From JBBTSQ01 sp039795895 (GTDB lineage: Bacteria; Patescibacteriota; Minisyncoccia; Phycocordibacterales; JBAYGS01): DNA of 8,550 nt. The stretch lies in NCBI GenBank assembly GCA_039795895.1, contig JBDKKW010000023.1, positions 1-8,550 on the forward strand. The letters run 5' to 3'. Positions 5,378 to 8,550 of this stretch are shown one piece after another (the stretch's first letter is position 1; each line of letters opens with the position of its first letter). The notes under the pieces are model-generated. The model was not told the origin of the DNA and did no database searches. It saw only the letters and a list, made by a program, of their open reading frames with translations. A program made the position numbers and the translations under genes.

Positions 5378-6494
5378 GTTCGAGGGCAATCTTGATGATT
5401 TCCTTTGCGATAATATCAGACGCATCCTTTCTTGCAAAGCCTACGGTTGCTTGCTTCATCTTGGCGAGAAGTTCTGGGTTTTGGATGAGGCGTTTAATTT
5501 CAGAAGTGAGTACGTGTGGCGAGAGATTTTCCTCCTCGATTACGGTTGCGGCGCCTGTGCGAGAGTAGGCAAAGGCATTTTTGTGCTGATCGTGTGAGAT
5601 GGCTTCGGGAATAGGAATGATAATACTTGGGACTCCCCAGATAGCGATTTCAAAGATTGATGAGCCTGCTCGAGAAATGATCAGATTTGATACTCCGGCC
5701 ACCATTTTGAGTGTGACGGTATCGAGATACTCAAATGGGTGGTATCGTCCCGCTTGCGGATTGTTTTGAAGAACGATGGTCGCTGTCTCTTTGACGGGAG
5801 TGAAATTGAGTTTGCCTGTCTGGTGAATAATCTGACAAAATGGCACGAGATCTGGGAGGGATTGCAGTAAGATTTCATTTATTTTAGCAGCACCCTGAGA
5901 ACCTCCCAGTATCGCAATGGTTGGGGTGTTTTCTTCTAACTTCAAAAAAGCATACGCGCCATCAGTGCTTGGGATAAGGATTTCTTTTCGGATGGGATTG
6001 CTGGTGTAGGCAGTTTTCTCTTCAGGGAAAAAGTGTGCAGCTTCGGGATATGAGATTGCGATTCGGGTAGCAAATTTCCCTGCCCACGCATTGACCCTGC
6101 CTGGTTCACAGTCTGACTCGTGAATAACGACGGGGATTTTGAATAGTCTACCGGCTACAAGTGCGGGGAAACTAGCGTACCCACCTTTACTAAAAATGAC
6201 ATCAGGAAAAATACTAAATACTTTGACGATTGCTACCAAAATCCCCCACCCTGTCTTGAAGGTGTCGGTGATATTGAGAAGTGAGAAGTATCGGCGTAGT
6301 TTGCCGGCAGGATTTTGAATAAAAGTGATGTTGTTTTCAAGTAGTGCGCGCGGATTGTAAGGCGTCGGTGCCATATAGTAGAGCTTGGCATCCAAAAGAT
6401 GCTCGGCCTTGGCGATTTTGTTGATTGATTCTGCAACGGCTATGATCGGATAAAAGTGTCCGCCACTTCCTCCACCGGTAAAAAGGATTTTCAT
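5367..6494 (-). CDS. murG: UDP-GlcNAc:lipid I GlcNAc transferase MurG
   Basis: MurG adds GlcNAc to lipid I on the inner face of the cytoplasmic membrane, making lipid II. The 375-residue product is of normal family length and has the GT-B layout. The N-terminal loop is GGGSGGH (7-13), then GGYASFPALVAG (104-115) and HESDCEPGRVN (125-135), the counterpart of HEQNAVPG-type acceptor loops. The UDP-GlcNAc-binding domain has GGSQGA (197-202), SRAGSSIFE (274-282, with Glu282) and PEAISHDQHKNA (296-307). The ATG overlaps the ftsW stop as ATGA, and the TAA stop lies inside gltX, so translation is coupled on both sides. Its place after ftsW matches the classical dcw order, although murC does not follow. 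Confidence 0.97.
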   Translation of the reverse strand: MKILFTGGGSGGHFYPIIAVAESINKIAKAEHLLDAKLYYMAPTPYNPRALLENNITFIQNPAGKLRRYFSLLNITDTFKTGWGILVAIVKVFSIFPDVIFSKGGYASFPALVAGRLFKIPVVIHESDCEPGRVNAWAGKFATRIAISYPEAAHFFPEEKTAYTSNPIRKEILIPSTDGAYAFLKLEENTPTIAILGGSQGAAKINEILLQSLPDLVPFCQIIHQTGKLNFTPVKETATIVLQNNPQAGRYHPFEYLDTVTLKMVAGVSNLIISRAGSSIFEIAIWGVPSIIIPIPEAISHDQHKNAFAYSRTGAATVIEEENLSPHVLTSEIKRLIQNPELLAKMKQATVGFARKDASDIIAKEIIKIALEHDK

Positions 6495-7579
6495 ACAAGA
6501 TCACGAGAAATATTCATAACAATACCCACCTCTGCAAGACTAAAAAAGAGTGCGGTACCACCGTGACTAATAAATGTTAGTGGGATTCCGCCGAGGGGAA
6601 TGAGACCGAGCATAGAGGCGATATTCATAAATGAACCCGCACTCACCAGTATAACAATTCCAACGACGATAAGTCTACCGAAGGAATCCTTTGATCGAAC
6701 AGCGATTTTGAGCCCCATAAGCGAAAATAATACAAAAAGCAGGATGATACCGACAGAGCCTATCAAGCCGAACTCTTCACTAGCCACCGCATAAATAGAG
6801 TCACCAATTGGCTCAGGAAGATAATTGAATTTTTGAATACTTTGACCAAACCCTCGACCAAAGAATCCACCAGAGCCGATAGCGATCAGAGATTGCTGTA
6901 CTTGATAGCCTGCACCTTGAGGATCACTTGATGGGTGAATAAAGGTGGTGATGCGACTCATAATGTATGGTCTAAATGAGGCAATGATACCAAGTCCGAC
7001 TACCGCAAGGATTCCAAAAATGACGAGGTCTCGCCACTTGGCTCCTTGAGCGACATACATACCAATCCCCGCGAAAGCGATGGTGAGGAATGTGTCGGTG
7101 TCAGGTTGTGCAAGTAGTAGACCCGCAACAATTCCGAGAATAATAATGGTTGGAAGCATCCCGAAGCGCACGTCTTCAATTTTATTTTTGATACCCGAGA
7201 GCCACGCAGCAAAATAGAGAATAAAGGCGATTTTTAAAAATTCGGATGGCTGGAAGGAGATGCCGAGATTGAGCCAGCGTGTCGCTCCTCCGTGACTCAT
7301 CCCGATGCCTGGTACAAAGACGAGGAGGTTTAAGATAATGGCGACAATAAAAATATAAAAAGAGTATGGGCGCCATTTTTTGTACGGGATACGTGAAATA
7401 ATGACACAGGCGACGCCTCCACCAATAATACCGAACACGATTTGGTTGAATGCTACCGATGTAAAGCTTGCGCCGTCTCGAGCAAGGAGTCCGAGAGATG
7501 CCGAGGCAAAAATAAATAGTCCACTAACGAGAAGAAAAATAACACTAATGAGAAAGGGCTTGTAGACGGGCTTAGTCAT
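6491..7579 (-). CDS. ftsW: SEDS peptidoglycan polymerase FtsW
   Basis: FtsW is the SEDS-family glycosyltransferase that polymerises lipid II at the septum with a partner class B PBP. The 362-residue protein has about ten membrane segments. It carries the family motifs GATRWLNLGISFQPSEFLK (98-116), GAGYQVQQSLIAIGSGG (222-238), LPEPIGDSIYAVASEEFG (254-271) with the catalytic Asp at 260, and the C-terminal LGLIPLGGIPLTFISHGGTAL (324-344). It could in principle be RodA, but the direct coupling to murG and the mraY neighbour favour FtsW. The ATG at 7577-7579 has no Shine-Dalgarno. A TATACT box 9 nt upstream suggests a nearly leaderless transcript independent of mraY. The TGA stop overlaps the murG ATG by 4 nt. 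The usual murD between mraY and ftsW is missing. Confidence 0.95.
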   Translation of the reverse strand: MTKPVYKPFLISVIFLLVSGLFIFASASLGLLARDGASFTSVAFNQIVFGIIGGGVACVIISRIPYKKWRPYSFYIFIVAIILNLLVFVPGIGMSHGGATRWLNLGISFQPSEFLKIAFILYFAAWLSGIKNKIEDVRFGMLPTIIILGIVAGLLLAQPDTDTFLTIAFAGIGMYVAQGAKWRDLVIFGILAVVGLGIIASFRPYIMSRITTFIHPSSDPQGAGYQVQQSLIAIGSGGFFGRGFGQSIQKFNYLPEPIGDSIYAVASEEFGLIGSVGIILLFVLFSLMGLKIAVRSKDSFGRLIVVGIVILVSAGSFMNIASMLGLIPLGGIPLTFISHGGTALFFSLAEVGIVMNISRDLV

Positions 7580-7588
7580 AATAAATCA

Positions 7589-7617
7589 AGTATACAGTAG
7601 AACGTATTAAGTAAAAA
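7589..7617 (-). promoter_or_regulatory. Probable internal promoter for ftsW-murG-gltX-M23
   Basis: On the minus strand TATACT (7594 to 7589) matches the -10 consensus at five of six positions and is exactly 9 nt before the ftsW ATG. The -35 region at about 7612-7617 is only T-rich (TTTTTA), so promoter strength is uncertain. The implied leader is 2-3 nt. Together with the palindrome just upstream, this suggests that ftsW and the genes after it can be expressed separately from mraY. Confidence 0.45.
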
Positions 7618-7632
7618 GTATATTGAAAAATG

Positions 7633-7755
7633 GAAAGCCTAAAATTACCCCAGATGCGCGAAGCCAGCGAGTATTGTGACTAAGCTGTATTTAGACATAC
7701 AGCGCGGGAACAAACGGAGCCGGCGACAAAGTAGATGGGGTAATTTTAGGCTTTC
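7633..7755 (-). repeat. 123-nt palindromic element between mraY and ftsW
   Basis: Two perfect 20-nt inverted arms (7633-7652 and 7736-7755; the first reads GAAAGCCTAAAATTACCCCA) flank 83 nt. Inside, GCTGTAT (7684-7690) pairs with ATACAGC (7697-7703) around a 6-nt loop. GCCAGC (7663-7668) can pair with GCCGGC (7719-7724) only in the minus-strand RNA, where the mismatch becomes G-U. The fold therefore seems better suited to the mraY-ftsW transcript. The first base of the mraY stop codon region (7755) is already in the arm, so the element begins at the very end of mraY. After the arm the minus strand reads CATTTTTC, so it may act as a terminator or processing site. A MITE-like or REP-like origin is equally possible. 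Confidence 0.7.
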
Positions 7756-8550
7756 TAACCTAACAAGGCTATGGTGACTCCAATAAGTGCACACATCACC
7801 CCGATCACCCAATAACGCATCGTCACTTTGTATGCTGGCCAGCCGATTGCTTCAAAATGATGATGTAGTGGTGCTACTAAAAATATCTTCTTGCCACGAT
7901 ATTTTTTTGAGAGGAGCTGAATGATGACAGATGCGGTAGTAACTAGAAGTGGAAGTGCAATGATTGGCAACACAAAGAGTCCGTGTCCCTCAGAAAGTGC
8001 GTCGGTCATAAAGGCCACGACGGCAAGTGTTACCGTGAGGGCCATACTGCCCGTCTCTGACATATAGAAACGTGCTGGAGGAATATTGAACCAAAGAAAG
8101 GCTAGTAATGTACCGACAATGGTGGCACAAAGAGCTGACAAATTAAACTGTTGCTGATAGAAAGCGATTACGCCATACGCGGTAAACATGGTGGTGAACA
8201 ATCCCCCAGCGAGGCCGTCGATACCGTCGATTACTCCACCGGAATACAGTGCCAGTGTGACTAATATGAAAAAAGGAATAAAGAAGATACCGAGCTCAAA
8301 AGTGTGTGCAAATGGTAGTCCGATACTTGAAACTCCAAGTTTTACATAAAACCAAAACGCACAAAGGAAACCAACTACTGCAACGACAGCTAGTCTTTTT
8401 CTGAGGGAAAGACCACCGGCTTTGTGATCGACTGATCCTCGAATATCGAGGAAGTCGTCGACAGCACCGACAATACCTCCGATAGCCAAAGTGAGGAGTG
8501 GAATCCAGGTCTGATCTCGACTGACGAAATCGAGTTTATTAAAAATATCA
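7755..8550 (-). CDS. mraY: Phospho-MurNAc-pentapeptide transferase MraY, N-terminus cut off
   Basis: MraY is the integral membrane enzyme that transfers phospho-MurNAc-pentapeptide to undecaprenyl phosphate, making lipid I. The frame is open to the window edge. About 264 C-terminal residues are visible and roughly 60-100 are missing, so no real start is in view; the TTG at 8487-8489 is internal. Hallmarks: the Asp-rich motif DDFLD (8445-8459), DGIDG (8214-8228), and the histidine motif HHHFE (7851-7865) followed by GWPAYKVTMRYW. The segment matching FMGDVGS of E. coli reads YMSETGS, so the usual magnesium-binding Asp is Glu (codon 8055-8057) and the preceding Gly is Ser. Hydrophobic segments fit the family fold. 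It ends in TAG directly at the palindromic element. Confidence 0.95.
   Translation of the reverse strand, partial: DIFNKLDFVSRDQTWIPLLTLAIGGIVGAVDDFLDIRGSVDHKAGGLSLRKRLAVVAVVGFLCAFWFYVKLGVSSIGLPFAHTFELGIFFIPFFILVTLALYSGGVIDGIDGLAGGLFTTMFTAYGVIAFYQQQFNLSALCATIVGTLLAFLWFNIPPARFYMSETGSMALTVTLAVVAFMTDALSEGHGLFVLPIIALPLLVTTASVIIQLLSKKYRGKKIFLVAPLHHHFEAIGWPAYKVTMRYWVIGVMCALIGVTIALLG

Noticed and set aside
5375..5437. Longer gltX starting at 5437
   Set aside because: It would add 20 non-conserved residues and overlap murG by 71 nt. The ATG at 5375-5377 sits 14 residues before the conserved RFAPSPTG motif, as in most family members.
3535..5597. Several 65-80 codon plus-strand open frames opposite the M23, gltX and murG genes
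   Set aside because: They are antisense to genes with clear family motifs and have no signals or recognisable domains of their own.
7633..7755. tRNA or tRNA-like gene between mraY and ftsW
   Set aside because: The arms are 20 bp rather than 7 bp, and no T-loop (GTTCRANNC), anticodon arm or CCA end can be placed.

Overview
The window looks like a piece of a reduced bacterial genome from the Candidate Phyla Radiation (Patescibacteria, Parcubacteria-like). This is an inference from protein style: a short single-helix membrane protein, a glutamyl-tRNA synthetase without the zinc-binding cysteines, a compact mraY-ftsW-murG cell-wall block, and several orphan hypothetical genes. No rRNA or taxonomic marker is present to prove it. 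TGA serves as a genuine stop in ftsW and gltX, so the TGA-as-glycine code of Gracilibacteria/Absconditabacteria is not used.

Right part (about 2757-8550, all minus strand): a cell-wall/division cluster read as mraY (cut by the window edge) - 175-nt gap holding a 123-nt palindromic element and a probable promoter - ftsW - murG - gltX - secreted coiled-coil M23 peptidase. ftsW/murG overlap by 4 nt (ATGA), murG/gltX by 11 nt and gltX/M23 by 4 nt (GTGA), so the last four genes are almost certainly one translationally coupled operon. MraY makes lipid I, MurG converts it to lipid II, FtsW polymerises lipid II at the septum, and the M23 protein probably remodels or splits septal peptidoglycan. gltX is the odd member.

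Left part (about 1-2700): four unrecognised small genes, three on plus and one on minus, mostly monocistronic. Each has a clear intrinsic terminator, and some have recognisable promoters. The 434-nt gap at 1185-1618 holds a plus-strand terminator, three consecutive GC-rich foldable segments (1330-1369, 1372-1401, 1448-1539) and a minus-strand terminator. The divergent gap at 1934-2140 holds a minus-strand promoter and two adjacent hairpins.

The observations most worth a second look are the two long palindromic elements (1448-1539 and 7633-7755), two gene starts with the same TATACT-N9-ATG layout that implies almost leaderless mRNAs, and an MraY in which the usual magnesium-binding Asp of the MGD-like motif is Glu. 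No mobile-element protein, CRISPR array, tRNA or rRNA was found.
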